Source: an uncultured Salinimicrobium sp. (GTDB taxonomy: Bacteria; Bacteroidota; Bacteroidia; Flavobacteriales; Flavobacteriaceae). From it: a DNA stretch of 16,523 bases. A model generated the notes under the pieces. That model saw only the letters and a program-made list of their open reading frames with translations, made no database searches and had not been told where the DNA came from. The stretch spans positions 1 through 16,523 of the forward strand of contig CAMPJY010000043.1 in NCBI GenBank assembly GCA_946887025.1, written 5' to 3'. Numbering within the stretch: position 1 is the first letter of the stretch; the number at the start of each line of letters is the position of its first letter. Below are positions 5,993 through 13,885 of the stretch, in pieces. Both the position numbers and the translations under genes were made by a program.

Positions 5993-7270
5993 TTACGAGT
6001 AGTATCGCTGATGGGCTTCCTTTTCCAGAGCTTCCCGATGGTCGGGGTGGGCAATAGATATAAGTTCCTTGGCCCGCTGTTTCAGGTTCTTTCCGTATAG
6101 GTTCACAACACCGTATTCAGTGGCGATATAATGCACGTGGGCCCTGGTGGTGGTTACCCCGGCGCCTTCCTTCAAAAATGGAACTATTTTGGACACCCCT
6201 TTATTGGTCACCGAAGGCAAAGCGAAAATGGCTTTTCCACCTTCAGAAAGCGAAGCTCCACGGATAAAATCCATCTGTCCCCCTACACCGGAATACTGAT
6301 ACTTCCCAATGGTGTCGGCACAGATCTGTCCGCAGATATCGATTTCTATTGCGGAGTTGATGGCTGTCACTTTTGGGTTCCTCCTGATGATGGCGGTATC
6401 ATTGGTGTAGGCCGCTTCCTTAAAATGCACCAGGGGGTTGTCGTTTACGAAATCATATAAGTCCTGGGAGCCGACCGCAAAGGAGGTTACAATTTTCCCG
6501 GTCTTGACCTGCTTCTTCTCTCCCGTAATCACTCCTGATTTCACCAGCGGCAGGATCCCGTCAGAGAACATTTCCGTATGTATCCCCAGGTGTTTATGGT
6601 TCGTAAGATTGGAAAGCACCACATTGGGAATACCCCCAATTCCCATTTGCAGGGTGGCTCCATCTTCAATAAGGTTGGCCACGTGATATCCGATCTTCTT
6701 CTCGATTTCTGAAGGGCTGCTGAGGGCGTGGCCATGGATCGGTTCATTCACCTCAATGGCAGCGGCAATCCTGCTTACGTGAAGGATTCCATCCCCATGG
6801 GTCCTTGGCACGTTCGGATTCACCTGGGCAATAATGGTTTTGGCAGTTTCAATGGCGGGAAGAGTGACATCTACTGACACCCCAAGCGAACAGTACCCGT
6901 GTTTATCCGGAGGGGATACCTGTACGAGCGCCACATCCAGGGGCAGGATCTTTCTCCTGAAAAGCAGGTGTACCTCGCTGAGAAAAATGGGGATATAGGC
7001 GCCGTGTTCTGAATTGACATTGCGTCTGACATTCCCTCCTACAAAACAGCTGTTTACGTGAAATGCCTCGTTAAATGGTTCCTGCGTGTAGATGGCTTCG
7101 CCTTCGGTGTGGATGGAAAAGATCTCCACCTCCTTCAGCTCCTTGTAGCGTCGGCACATGGCATTTGTCAGGGTCACCGGCGTCATGGCAGCGCCCTGAA
7201 TAAAGACGCGGTCGCCGGATTTTACAAGGTTTACTGCCTGGTCCTGGGTAACTATATGTATTCCGTTCAT
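5993..7270 (-). CDS. Acetyl-CoA hydrolase/CoA-transferase family protein (4-hydroxybutyrate CoA-transferase-like)
   Basis: 425 residues from the ATG at 7268-7270; an upstream in-frame TTG (7291) is less likely because the ATG follows an A-rich leader and directly begins the conserved 'IHIVTQDQAVNLVKSGDRVFIQG'. Typical family I CoA-transferase elements are 'GDGILHVSRI', 'LIEDGATLQMGIGGIPNVVL', 'HLGIHTEMFSDGILPLVKSG' (Glu233 sits where related enzymes carry the glutamyl-CoA-forming residue, an assignment made from memory), 'AINSAIEIDICGQ' and 'GVGGQMDFIRGA'. The length fits 4-hydroxybutyrate or acetate CoA-transferases (about 430). It is a cytoplasmic enzyme that moves CoA between carboxylic acids such as acetate, succinate or 4-hydroxybutyrate; the physiological pair cannot be read from sequence. 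It lies 77 bases after the sulfite-exporter-like gene on the same strand, so it may be read from the cco promoter or its own. No Fnr palindrome was found in that gap. Confidence 0.88.
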   Translation of the reverse strand: MNGIHIVTQDQAVNLVKSGDRVFIQGAAMTPVTLTNAMCRRYKELKEVEIFSIHTEGEAIYTQEPFNEAFHVNSCFVGGNVRRNVNSEHGAYIPIFLSEVHLLFRRKILPLDVALVQVSPPDKHGYCSLGVSVDVTLPAIETAKTIIAQVNPNVPRTHGDGILHVSRIAAAIEVNEPIHGHALSSPSEIEKKIGYHVANLIEDGATLQMGIGGIPNVVLSNLTNHKHLGIHTEMFSDGILPLVKSGVITGEKKQVKTGKIVTSFAVGSQDLYDFVNDNPLVHFKEAAYTNDTAIIRRNPKVTAINSAIEIDICGQICADTIGKYQYSGVGGQMDFIRGASLSEGGKAIFALPSVTNKGVSKIVPFLKEGAGVTTTRAHVHYIATEYGVVNLYGKNLKQRAKELISIAHPDHREALEKEAHQRYYS

Positions 7271-7347
7271 GTTGGTGTTGTTGTTTTTCAATTGAGGATA
7301 AGAAGTTACTAATTCAAGCAGGGATTTTTCAAAAAATTATATTAATA

Positions 7348-8049
7348 CTAATGACAGCTGGCTCCTGCAGTCACCATCTCCATTACCGGGGCGGGGGAGA
7401 TGTAGGGGATGCCAAGTCCCAGGCCTCTGAGAATAAACAGCATTCCCACCAGGAGCACAAAAATCGGCACCAGTTTCCTCACCCTTTGCCGGGGCACCCG
7501 GTTGAGAAGACCTCTGGAATAGACCGCAGTGGTCATCAGGGGAACAGTCCCAAGTCCGAACAGAAACATATACAAACTTGCTTCCCATAACGCGGTGGTG
7601 GCAACGGCTCCAAGAACAGCCAGGTATACCAGTCCGCAGGGCAGCAATCCATTGAGAAAACCTATAGTGAAAAAGGTATCGGGGGTTTTTCTTTTCAGGG
7701 CCTTCCCCAGGGATGACTGAACCTTATGTACCAGCCGGAGCCAGGGGTTGCTGAATTTTGGAGCCTTGAATTTCAGAAGTGGGAGGAGCACCACCAGGAT
7801 CATCAGGATCCCCATACCGACAGACAGTTGTTGCTGAAAACCAAACAGGTTCAGGCTTTTTCCCACCAGCCCGAATGCCAGCCCGATAATGCTGTAGGCC
7901 AGCAGTCGCCCGCTGTGGTACAGCAGGATCTGAAGGAATTTCTTCAGCTGATTGTCCCGTGATACCGGAAGCATAAAAGCTATGGGACCGCACATTCCCA
8001 CGCAGTGGAAGCTTCCCAGGAGTCCGAATATCAGGGCGGAATAGAGCAT
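7348..8049 (-). CDS. Sulfite exporter TauE/SafE-like membrane protein of the cbb3 cluster
   Basis: 233-residue polytopic membrane protein with about six hydrophobic segments in two halves, each beginning with a cysteine motif: 'GSFHCVGMCGPIAFM' (Cys16, Cys20) and 'GFLNGLLPCGLVYLAVLGA' (Cys138). This arrangement recalls the DsbD/CcdA-related transporters that carry reductant or metal ions, and this subgroup (also called UreH-like) is commonly encoded in cbb3 oxidase clusters of Bacteroidota. The C-terminus ends in 'GASCH', a possible metal ligand. Its start overlaps the stop codon of ccoH by one base (TGATG), so the two are translationally coupled. A role in copper handling or cytochrome c maturation for the oxidase is plausible, especially as no CcoI copper ATPase is encoded beside these genes. 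Sulfite export itself is unlikely to be its task. Confidence 0.82.
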   Translation of the reverse strand: MLYSALIFGLLGSFHCVGMCGPIAFMLPVSRDNQLKKFLQILLYHSGRLLAYSIIGLAFGLVGKSLNLFGFQQQLSVGMGILMILVVLLPLLKFKAPKFSNPWLRLVHKVQSSLGKALKRKTPDTFFTIGFLNGLLPCGLVYLAVLGAVATTALWEASLYMFLFGLGTVPLMTTAVYSRGLLNRVPRQRVRKLVPIFVLLVGMLFILRGLGLGIPYISPAPVMEMVTAGASCH

Positions 8050-8495
8050 CAGTAGGTAAGTTTCTTTTGAAAGAAATAGGCTTCCTGCCCGTATTGCCAG
8101 TCAATTTCAATGTTCCAGCGGCCACCGACCAAACGTTTGTCAGGTACGAGCAATGTATGAGTGGAAAGGGAAACGGGAATTTCAAAATCCAGCTGCTTGT
8201 TCGATGGCCTGTATAGGAACATTTTTCCTTTGATCTTTTCTATGTCGAAATCCTCCGGGAAACGAACGAGGAAGCCGGCCTCCGTTTTTTCCACGCTAAG
8301 GTCCTCCATCAGTTGCTGTGCGTTGCGCTCGTTGTCCAGCTGCTCCTGGAATTCCAGTTCCTTTTTGTAATATTCTTCCACAACAAGGTCATGGTCCAGC
8401 TCCTTATTGGTGGTCATGCTGATGACCAGGAATAGGATGAAACTGATGAAGGCGGCCAGCGCCAGTACAATACCGGTTCCCCAGGAAATTTTCAT
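8049..8495 (-). CDS. ccoH: FixH/CcoH family cbb3 oxidase assembly protein
   Basis: 148 residues with one N-terminal transmembrane helix (about 5-27, 'WGTGIVLALAAFISFILFLVI') preceded by MKIS, then a short polar link 'TTNKELDHDLVVEEYYKKELEFQEQLD' and a periplasmic beta domain with 'FRPEDF'-like and 'YRPSNKQLDFEIPV' strands, closing in 'GRWNIEIDWQYGQEAYFFQKKLTY'. The motif D-H-D-L-V-x-x-x-Y-Y-x-x-E is characteristic of Bacteroidota FixH. In other bacteria CcoH stabilises the CcoN-CcoO-CcoP complex during assembly. It is 5 bases after the cupin gene and overlaps the next gene by one base, so it belongs firmly to the cco operon. Confidence 0.87.
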   Translation of the reverse strand: MKISWGTGIVLALAAFISFILFLVISMTTNKELDHDLVVEEYYKKELEFQEQLDNERNAQQLMEDLSVEKTEAGFLVRFPEDFDIEKIKGKMFLYRPSNKQLDFEIPVSLSTHTLLVPDKRLVGGRWNIEIDWQYGQEAYFFQKKLTY

Positions 8496-8500
8496 AGCTG

Positions 8501-8809
8501 TTATTCTGTTAAATGGCCCTTTATCACAAGAATGATGCTTTCTTCTGAAGCTTCAACCCAATGAGGTTCATCCACCGGGATCTCATACTCGTCGTAAAGT
8601 CCAAGTCTGTTGGCCCCTTCGGCGTTGTTGTAAACCACTTCCCCTTTAATGACCAATAACCTGGCAGGCAGGCTGCTGGTGTGTTTTGGAAGGAGCATAT
8701 CTTTTTTGAAGCCGATGGCCAGCACGTGAAAGCCTTCGCCTTTACGAAGCATTTTGCCTACCGGCTTTTCTGAGGTTTCCAGTTCTTTTAGGATGTTTTT
8801 GATTACCAT
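8501..8809 (-). CDS. Small cupin-fold protein within the cbb3 operon
   Basis: 102 residues, no signal peptide, predicted cytoplasmic all-beta single cupin. Cupin motif 1 is recognisable as 'LPKHTSSLPARLLVIKGEVVYNN' (residues 40-62, read in pieces around the V-I-K-G-E turn), and motif 2 as 'YEIPVDEPHWVEASEESIILVIKG'. Only one histidine is left in each (His43 and His83), so the usual His-x-His/Glu/His metal set is incomplete and metal binding is doubtful. It lies 114 bases after ccoG and 5 bases before ccoH on the same strand, inside the oxidase operon. No established cbb3 assembly factor of this type is known to me; an auxiliary or sensory role is inference. Confidence 0.72.
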   Translation of the reverse strand: MVIKNILKELETSEKPVGKMLRKGEGFHVLAIGFKKDMLLPKHTSSLPARLLVIKGEVVYNNAEGANRLGLYDEYEIPVDEPHWVEASEESIILVIKGHLTE

Positions 8810-8833
8810 AGTATTGTTATTTTGGTTTTTTGG

Positions 8834-8882
8834 GCAACGAATTCACGAATATTTTTTCTGTTTTAATTCATGGAATCGTGGC
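8834..8882. repeat. 49-bp imperfect palindrome, copy 1 (3' of ccoG)
   Basis: Left arm at 8834-8850 (begins GCAACGAATTCACG) pairs with right arm at 8866-8882 (ends GAATCGTGGC) in 13 of 17 positions around an AT-rich 15-base centre. Its left arm matches that of the copy at 10363-10411 in 15 of 17 positions, and both elements are exactly 49 bp. It fills the gap between ccoG and the cupin gene. Such intergenic palindromes may affect mRNA stability between the core oxidase genes and the accessory genes. Confidence 0.68.
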
Positions 8883-8923
8883 GTTTTACATGTTTTATTT
8901 TACGTAGTTGGATTTGTGGCATA

Positions 8924-10345
8924 TTACCTGAAACTTCTGGGGCCCATAAAATTGGTCTCCGTAGTTTCTATCAATTTCTCTCCGCTGAAGATCCCTATCT
9001 CCACTTCCTCCTTTTCTCCATTGAGGATTGCCTGGTTTATTTCGATAAACAGGGAACCTTCGGCCAGACCTTTCCCCGGAACCGCAAGCCGCTCATGCGT
9101 CACCGGCTCAATGGAACCCTTGTGGGAAAGCAGCCTGAAGTGAACATCGGGTATTTCATCATTGGTCTTGTTGATCAGCTTAAAGGTGTACACATTGCTG
9201 ATAAGGTTGTTATCCTTATGCTCGTATAACTGTCCGGGCAGTCGCAACACGGTGGCCTCCACATCGCTTCTCAGGAAAAGCATACCTGACATGAGTCCAA
9301 TAAGTACAAACATCACGGCGGCCACGCCCTTCATTCGGGGGGTTATGCTGAAGCCTCTTTCCTTCTCAATATCCTCTTCAGAATAATATCCTATGAGCCC
9401 TTTAGGCAGGTCCACCTTCATCATCATGTCGTCACAGGCATCGATACAGGCAGTACAGTTGATGCATTCCAGCTGAGTCCCGTTCCTGATGTCAATCCCC
9501 GTGGGGCAAACGTTCACACATTGATTGCAGTCGATACAATCCCCCAGCCCCAGGACCGACCTGTCTTCATTTTTTCTGAATTTGGCGCGTCCAGACTGCT
9601 TTTCTCCGCGTTTGCGGTTATAAGCCACCACCACCGATTTATTATCCAGCAGAACGCTCTGTAAGCGCCCGTAGGGGCAGGCGATGGTACAGACCTGCTC
9701 CCGGAACCAGGCAAAGATGAAATAGAAGACCCCGGTGAAGATCAGCACCCCGAAAAAGGTTCCCAGATGTGCTGCCGGCCCTTCGATGATATATTGCAAT
9801 AGCCTTTTGCTGGTGACCAGATAGGAAAGGAAAACATTGGCAATGACAAAGGAAATGATGGCGAATAAAAACCACTTGATCCCCTTCTTCCGGATCTTTT
9901 CTGCATTCCACTCCTGCCTGTCGAGCCGCATCTGTGCTCCGCGGTCACCCTCAACCCAGTATTCGATCTTTCTGAAGACCATCTCCATAAAGATGGTCTG
10001 GGGGCAGATCCATCCGCAGAAGATCCTTCCGAAGGCGGCGGTGAAGATGGTGATCAGCACCACAGCGATGATCATGCCCACCACTCCCAAATAGAAATCC
10101 TGGGGCCAAAAAGGAAATCCGAAAATATTGAATTCCCTTCCCGCGAAATTGAACAAAAACAGCTGGTTTCCGTTGATGTGGATGAATGGTCCCGACAACA
10201 GCACCGCCAGAAGCAAATAAGTGAACCAGGTGCGGTAGGTGTAGAACCGCCCGCCGGGTTTTTTTGGATATACCCAGGCCCGTTTCCCTTCCCTGGTCAT
10301 GGTGCCGATGAGGTCGCGATAGTCTGTTTCCGGTTTTTTTGCCAT
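8924..10345 (-). CDS. ccoG: CcoG/FixG cytochrome cbb3 oxidase accessory iron-sulfur protein
   Basis: 473 residues, normal for CcoG. Order: a conserved N-terminal segment 'KRAWVYPKKPGGRFYTYRTW', transmembrane helices near 41-57, 84-104, 158-176 and 196-213, the membrane-proximal cysteine motifs 'FCGWICPQ' (Cys110, Cys114) and 'VCTIACPYGRLQS' (Cys219, Cys223), and two ferredoxin 4Fe-4S motifs (Cys270/273/276/280 and Cys294/297/300/304). Then come a last helix near 340-357 and a periplasmic Ig-like FixG C-terminal domain. CcoG has been shown in other bacteria to act in copper reduction and delivery for cbb3 assembly. It lies 73 bases after ccoP and 114 before the cupin gene, each gap holding a copy of the same 49-bp palindrome. 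Confidence 0.96.
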   Translation of the reverse strand: MAKKPETDYRDLIGTMTREGKRAWVYPKKPGGRFYTYRTWFTYLLLAVLLSGPFIHINGNQLFLFNFAGREFNIFGFPFWPQDFYLGVVGMIIAVVLITIFTAAFGRIFCGWICPQTIFMEMVFRKIEYWVEGDRGAQMRLDRQEWNAEKIRKKGIKWFLFAIISFVIANVFLSYLVTSKRLLQYIIEGPAAHLGTFFGVLIFTGVFYFIFAWFREQVCTIACPYGRLQSVLLDNKSVVVAYNRKRGEKQSGRAKFRKNEDRSVLGLGDCIDCNQCVNVCPTGIDIRNGTQLECINCTACIDACDDMMMKVDLPKGLIGYYSEEDIEKERGFSITPRMKGVAAVMFVLIGLMSGMLFLRSDVEATVLRLPGQLYEHKDNNLISNVYTFKLINKTNDEIPDVHFRLLSHKGSIEPVTHERLAVPGKGLAEGSLFIEINQAILNGEKEEVEIGIFSGEKLIETTETNFMGPRSFR

Positions 10346-10362
10346 TTTATGTTATATGTTTT

Positions 10363-10411
10363 GCCACGAATTCACGAGTAATTATATTTTTCTCATTCCT
10401 GTGTTCGTGGC
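10363..10411. repeat. 49-bp imperfect palindrome, copy 2 (between ccoP and ccoG)
   Basis: Left arm 10363-10379 (begins GCCACGAATTCACG) and right arm 10395-10411 (ends GTTCGTGGC) pair in 13 of 17 positions. The element has the same 49-bp length and orientation as the copy at 8834-8882. It separates the core oxidase genes (ccoNO, ccoQ, ccoP) from ccoG and occupies most of the otherwise long 73-base gap. Confidence 0.68.
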
Positions 10412-10418
10412 TGCTTTT

Positions 10419-11294
10419 TTATTCCTGAACCCAGATATCCCCCTCCGCCGCTTTGGGGCTGGCGGGACTGCTGCCCTGAAGGCTCAGTACATAACTCGCC
10501 ACCTGCTGGATCTCCGTAGGTTTCAGGGTGGAATTCCAGGCCACCATCCCTTTCCCGGCACGGCCTCCTTCACTAATTGTATGGAATACATTCTTGATTC
10601 CTCCTCCAAGGATCCAGTGCTCATCCGTTAGGTTGGGCCCGATTCCCCCACCTCCATCGGGTGCGTGGCAGGCCATACAGTTGGATTGGAAGATGGCGGA
10701 GCCGCTTTCCAGATCCCCGGCCTCCGTCAGCAACACCACGCTTTCCGCATCCACCAGGTCGGGCGCGTTTTTCTTGTATTCCTCCACGGCTAATTTCGCT
10801 TCTGCCAGTTCTGTTTCGAGTTCCTCATATTGATTGTCCCCATCCAGTGCGTGATAATAAATCAGGTATCCGGCTGCAAATACTATGGAAGCATAAAAGG
10901 AGTAAAGCCACCAGGGGGGAAGGGTATTGTCCAGCTCCTTGATCCCGTCGTAATTGTGGTCCAGCTCGATATCCCTTTCTTCGGAAAGGGGACGGGAGCC
11001 CATGGCTTTGTTATAAATGCGCTTCAGATCGAAACGGCTCATCCGCTCTTCCCGGACCCTGAGATAACGTTCCCTGGAATCGGAATCCAGGGTCTGGAAC
11101 ATGATGTTCTCAATGGCATTCAGGATGATCTCCAAAGCGATCAGGAACAGCAGTGCCATCAGGACCACGGGAATGAGGACCGGGTATTCCATCAGGGCAC
11201 ATTGGCCTTCTGAATCGATAAAATATTCCAGGGTTGCTACTATCAGCACCATGGCTGCAGGGATGCGGATCCATGCGGGAATTATATGTCTCAT
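10419..11294 (-). CDS. ccoP: Cytochrome c oxidase cbb3-type subunit III (monohaem CcoP)
   Basis: 291 residues. The N-terminal half has hydrophobic segments near 9-23, 38-60 and 127-147, followed by a charged, probably coiled-coil linker ('YEELETELAEAKLAVEEYKKN', residues 156-176) and a single C-terminal cytochrome c domain. The haem-binding motif is CMACH (Cys206, Cys209, His210) with 'GGGGIGPNL' after it and 'GKGMVAW' as the likely Met axial ligand. Proteobacterial CcoP usually carries two haems; one haem and the longer N-terminal region are what I expect for Bacteroidota. It accepts electrons from soluble donors and passes them to CcoO. Its ATG overlaps the ccoQ stop by four bases (ATGA), showing translational coupling. 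Confidence 0.94.
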   Translation of the reverse strand: MRHIIPAWIRIPAAMVLIVATLEYFIDSEGQCALMEYPVLIPVVLMALLFLIALEIILNAIENIMFQTLDSDSRERYLRVREERMSRFDLKRIYNKAMGSRPLSEERDIELDHNYDGIKELDNTLPPWWLYSFYASIVFAAGYLIYYHALDGDNQYEELETELAEAKLAVEEYKKNAPDLVDAESVVLLTEAGDLESGSAIFQSNCMACHAPDGGGGIGPNLTDEHWILGGGIKNVFHTISEGGRAGKGMVAWNSTLKPTEIQQVASYVLSLQGSSPASPKAAEGDIWVQE

Positions 11295-11476
11295 GATCTG
11301 TCCTGGTTTTCGGGTTCTAAGGGAATATTACTCATCGAATCGACATAATCCTTTTTGGCGGTGACCACCCACCAGAACAGGAGCACAAAGAAGATGAAGA
11401 AGATCAGCAGGGAGATCATCGGGTAGATTTCCACTCCCGAGATGCTCTCCATATGGCCTTTTACGAATTTTAGCAT
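11291..11476 (-). CDS. ccoQ: Cytochrome cbb3 oxidase small subunit CcoQ
   Basis: 61-residue protein with one transmembrane helix (about 17-39, 'EIYPMISLLIFFIFFVLLFWWV') followed by the diagnostic 'WWVVTAKKDYVDSMSNIPLE', the form of CcoQ/FixQ found in Bacteroidota. CcoQ stabilises the assembled oxidase in species where it has been tested. It is 6 bases after ccoNO and overlaps ccoP by four bases. Too short for strong domain statistics, but the position and the K-K-D-Y motif make the call firm. Confidence 0.9.
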   Translation of the reverse strand: MLKFVKGHMESISGVEIYPMISLLIFFIFFVLLFWWVVTAKKDYVDSMSNIPLEPENQDRS

Positions 11477-11482
11477 GATGTA

Positions 11483-13681
11483 TTAGTTTGAAGAGGTTGA
11501 GGTTTCAGGATCCTTTATTTTTATGTCTGTTCCAAGTCGCTGGATGTAGGCGATGAGTGCGACGATCTCCCGGTCCCTCATTTCCACGAATTCCAGTCCG
11601 TTTTCCTGTGCGTACTCCTTGTCGGCTTCATAGGTTTTTACAAAGTCAGGGTCGTTGTAGAGGTTCTGCTCTATTTTCGTGGCCTGCCCGTCCATCAGCT
11701 GCTGGGCATTGGCGATTTCTTCTTCTGAATAGGGCACACCCAGTTCCACCATGGCCCTCATTTTTGCCTCGGTATCCGTCCTGTTGTGTTCATCAGTAAT
11801 CAGCCATTTATAACCTGGCATGATGGATCCTGAGGAAGTGCTCTGCGGATCGTACATATGGTTGAAATGCCAGTTATCAGAATACTTTCCGCCTACCCGC
11901 AGCAGGTCGGGCCCGGTGCGCTTGCTTCCCCAGAGGAAGGGGTGGTCATAGACGAATTCCCCCGCCTTGGCAAATTCCCCATAGCGTTCCACCTCACTTC
12001 GGAAAGGACGTACCATCTGGGAATGACAGGAAACACAGCCTTCACGGATGTAGATGTCACGGCCTTCCAGCTCCAGCGGGGTATAAGGTTTCACGCTGGT
12101 AAGGGTGGGTACGTTGGATTTCACCAGAATTGTTGGCACGATCTGAATAATCCCCCCAATAAGGATGGCTACCGTGGCAAGTACTGTCAGCTGCACCGGT
12201 TTACGCTCCAGCCAGGTATGCCAGGCTTCCCCCATCATTCTTTTCCTCGGAATCCTTTGAAGGGCGGCGGCTTCGGCCAGCTCGTCGGTCACTTTGCTTC
12301 CCTGTTTTGCGGTCCTGTAGACGTTGTAGATCAGGATCACCAGTCCGATGAGGTAAAGGGTACCCCCTATAGCCCTCATGGCGTACATCGGGATGATTTC
12401 AGTAACTGTTTCCAGGAAGTTTCCGTAGGTCAGGGTCCCGTCGGGATTAAACTGTTTCCACATGGAAGCCTGAACAAATCCTGCCACGTACAGAGGGATG
12501 GCGTAGAGCATGATCCCCAGCGTTCCTATCCAGAAGTGCAAGTTGGCCAGTTTCTTCGAATAAAGCTCTGTTTTGAACAATCTCGGCACCAGCCAATAGA
12601 TTACCCCAAAGGCGAGGAATCCGTTCCATGCAAGGGCTCCCAGGTGGACGTGCGCAATGATCCAGTCGCTGAAGTGGGCAATGGCGTTTACGTTCTTCAG
12701 CGAAAGCATGGGGCCTTCAAAAGTAGCCATCCCATATCCCGTAAGGGCAACCACCATGAACTTCAGGATAGGATCCGATTTCACCTTATCCCATGCGCCC
12801 CGAAGGGTAAGCAGTCCGTTGATCATCCCTCCCCAGGATGGCATCAGCAGCATCACGGAGAAGGCAACCCCGAGGTTCTGTGCCCATTCCGGTAAGGCAG
12901 AATATAAAAGGTGGTGCGGTCCTGCCCAGATGTAAATGAAGATCAGGGACCAGAAGTGGATGATGGACAATTTATAAGAATATACAGGCCTGTTGGCTGC
13001 CTTGGGAATGAAATAATACATCAGCCCCAGGAAAGGGGTGGTAAGAAAGAAAGCCACGGCATTATGCCCGTACCACCACTGTACCAGCGCATCCTGTACC
13101 CCGGCATATACCGAATAACTCTTCATTCCGGATACAGGGATCGCAAGGCTGTTGAAGATGTGCAGCACGGCTACCGTCACGAAGGTGGCGAGGTAAAACC
13201 ACAGGGCCACGTAGAGGTGGCGCTGCCTTCTTTTCAGCATGGTCCCGATGAGGTTCCATAATCCGATCACCCATACCACTGCTAGGGCAATATCCAATGG
13301 CCATTCCAGTTCGGCGTATTCCTTGGAACTGGTAAAACCCATGGGCAGGGTAATGGCGGCGCCTACGATGACGGCCTGCCAGCCCCAGAAGTTGATCTTG
13401 CTCAGGGTGTCGCTGTACATCCTGGTTTTCAGAAGACGCTGGGTGGAATAATACATCCCCGCAAAAAAGGCATTCCCCACAAAGGCGAAGATCACCGCAT
13501 TGGTGTGAAGCGGACGAAGCCTTCCAAAGCTCAGCCAGGGGATCCCGTCCGTGAGGTTCGGGAACAGAAATAAAAAGGCCAGCAAGAGGCCCACCGACAT
13601 TCCCACAGCCGCCCAGAAGAGGGTGGCGTAGAGGAAGTTTCTTACGATCTTGTTGTCGTAGTAGAACTGCTGCAATTCCAT
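11483..13681 (-). CDS. ccoNO: Fused cbb3 cytochrome c oxidase subunits I and II (CcoN-CcoO)
   Basis: 732-residue natural fusion. Residues about 1-480 are the CcoN haem-copper core with some twelve or more helices. They show 'RLRPLHTNAVIF' (haem ligand His59), 'WWYGHNAVAFFLT' and 'WAGPHHLLYSALPEWAQ' (CuB histidines), and 'HVHLGALAWNG' (haem ligands). Residues about 500-732 are CcoO: one anchor helix ('LTVLATVAILIGGIIQIVP'), then a monohaem cytochrome c with 'GCVSCHSQMVRPF' (Cys549, Cys552, His553) and 'SGSIMPGYKWL' as the Met ligand region. The complex reduces O2 to water with high affinity at the inner membrane. Separate ccoN and ccoO genes are usual in Proteobacteria; the fusion is typical of Bacteroidota. 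It starts 2 bases after ccoS and is followed after 6 bases by ccoQ. Confidence 0.96.
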   Translation of the reverse strand: MELQQFYYDNKIVRNFLYATLFWAAVGMSVGLLLAFLFLFPNLTDGIPWLSFGRLRPLHTNAVIFAFVGNAFFAGMYYSTQRLLKTRMYSDTLSKINFWGWQAVIVGAAITLPMGFTSSKEYAELEWPLDIALAVVWVIGLWNLIGTMLKRRQRHLYVALWFYLATFVTVAVLHIFNSLAIPVSGMKSYSVYAGVQDALVQWWYGHNAVAFFLTTPFLGLMYYFIPKAANRPVYSYKLSIIHFWSLIFIYIWAGPHHLLYSALPEWAQNLGVAFSVMLLMPSWGGMINGLLTLRGAWDKVKSDPILKFMVVALTGYGMATFEGPMLSLKNVNAIAHFSDWIIAHVHLGALAWNGFLAFGVIYWLVPRLFKTELYSKKLANLHFWIGTLGIMLYAIPLYVAGFVQASMWKQFNPDGTLTYGNFLETVTEIIPMYAMRAIGGTLYLIGLVILIYNVYRTAKQGSKVTDELAEAAALQRIPRKRMMGEAWHTWLERKPVQLTVLATVAILIGGIIQIVPTILVKSNVPTLTSVKPYTPLELEGRDIYIREGCVSCHSQMVRPFRSEVERYGEFAKAGEFVYDHPFLWGSKRTGPDLLRVGGKYSDNWHFNHMYDPQSTSSGSIMPGYKWLITDEHNRTDTEAKMRAMVELGVPYSEEEIANAQQLMDGQATKIEQNLYNDPDFVKTYEADKEYAQENGLEFVEMRDREIVALIAYIQRLGTDIKIKDPETSTSSN

Positions 13682-13683
13682 AC

Positions 13684-13866
13684 TTAGTCTAATTTGTCTT
13701 TAGGTTTTATTGATTCAGGTTTCACGAGTTCGTCCTCGAAGAGCATCCGCACAGAGGGGGTATAGCCGTCGTCAAACTGACCACTCCTCACTGCTGCGAT
13801 AAAGGCTATGAAAAACACTACCGCCACCAGGATGCTGACAGCCAGTAAGATGAAAATGACACTCAT
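13684..13866 (-). CDS. ccoS: cbb3 oxidase maturation protein CcoS
   Basis: 60 residues: an N-terminal helix (about 2-25, 'SVIFILLAVSILVAVVFFIAFIAAV') then 'RSGQFDDGYTPSVRMLFEDE', the characteristic CcoS motif S-G-Q-F-D-D-x-x-x-P-S/A-x-R-M-L. CcoS is needed in other bacteria for cofactor insertion (haem b and copper) into the oxidase. It is the first gene of the cco operon here. In many Bacteroidota a ccoI copper-ATPase gene stands directly upstream of ccoS, but here that place is taken by the divergent nirK. The start codon lies about 15 bases from the predicted transcript start, so the leader is short. Confidence 0.92.
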   Translation of the reverse strand: MSVIFILLAVSILVAVVFFIAFIAAVRSGQFDDGYTPSVRMLFEDELVKPESIKPKDKLD

Positions 13867-13885
13867 GGGATTTACTAATATGGCG

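Noticed and set aside
11858..12895. Long open frame (345 codons) on the plus strand inside ccoNO
   Set aside because: It is antisense to the conserved CcoN-CcoO fusion, and its translation is rich in Pro/His/Gly with no recognisable domain; it is a shadow of the codon bias of the real gene.
11483..13681. CcoN-CcoO fusion as an assembly error or frameshift artefact
   Set aside because: The frame is continuous, both halves keep all ligands, and the fusion is normal in Bacteroidota.
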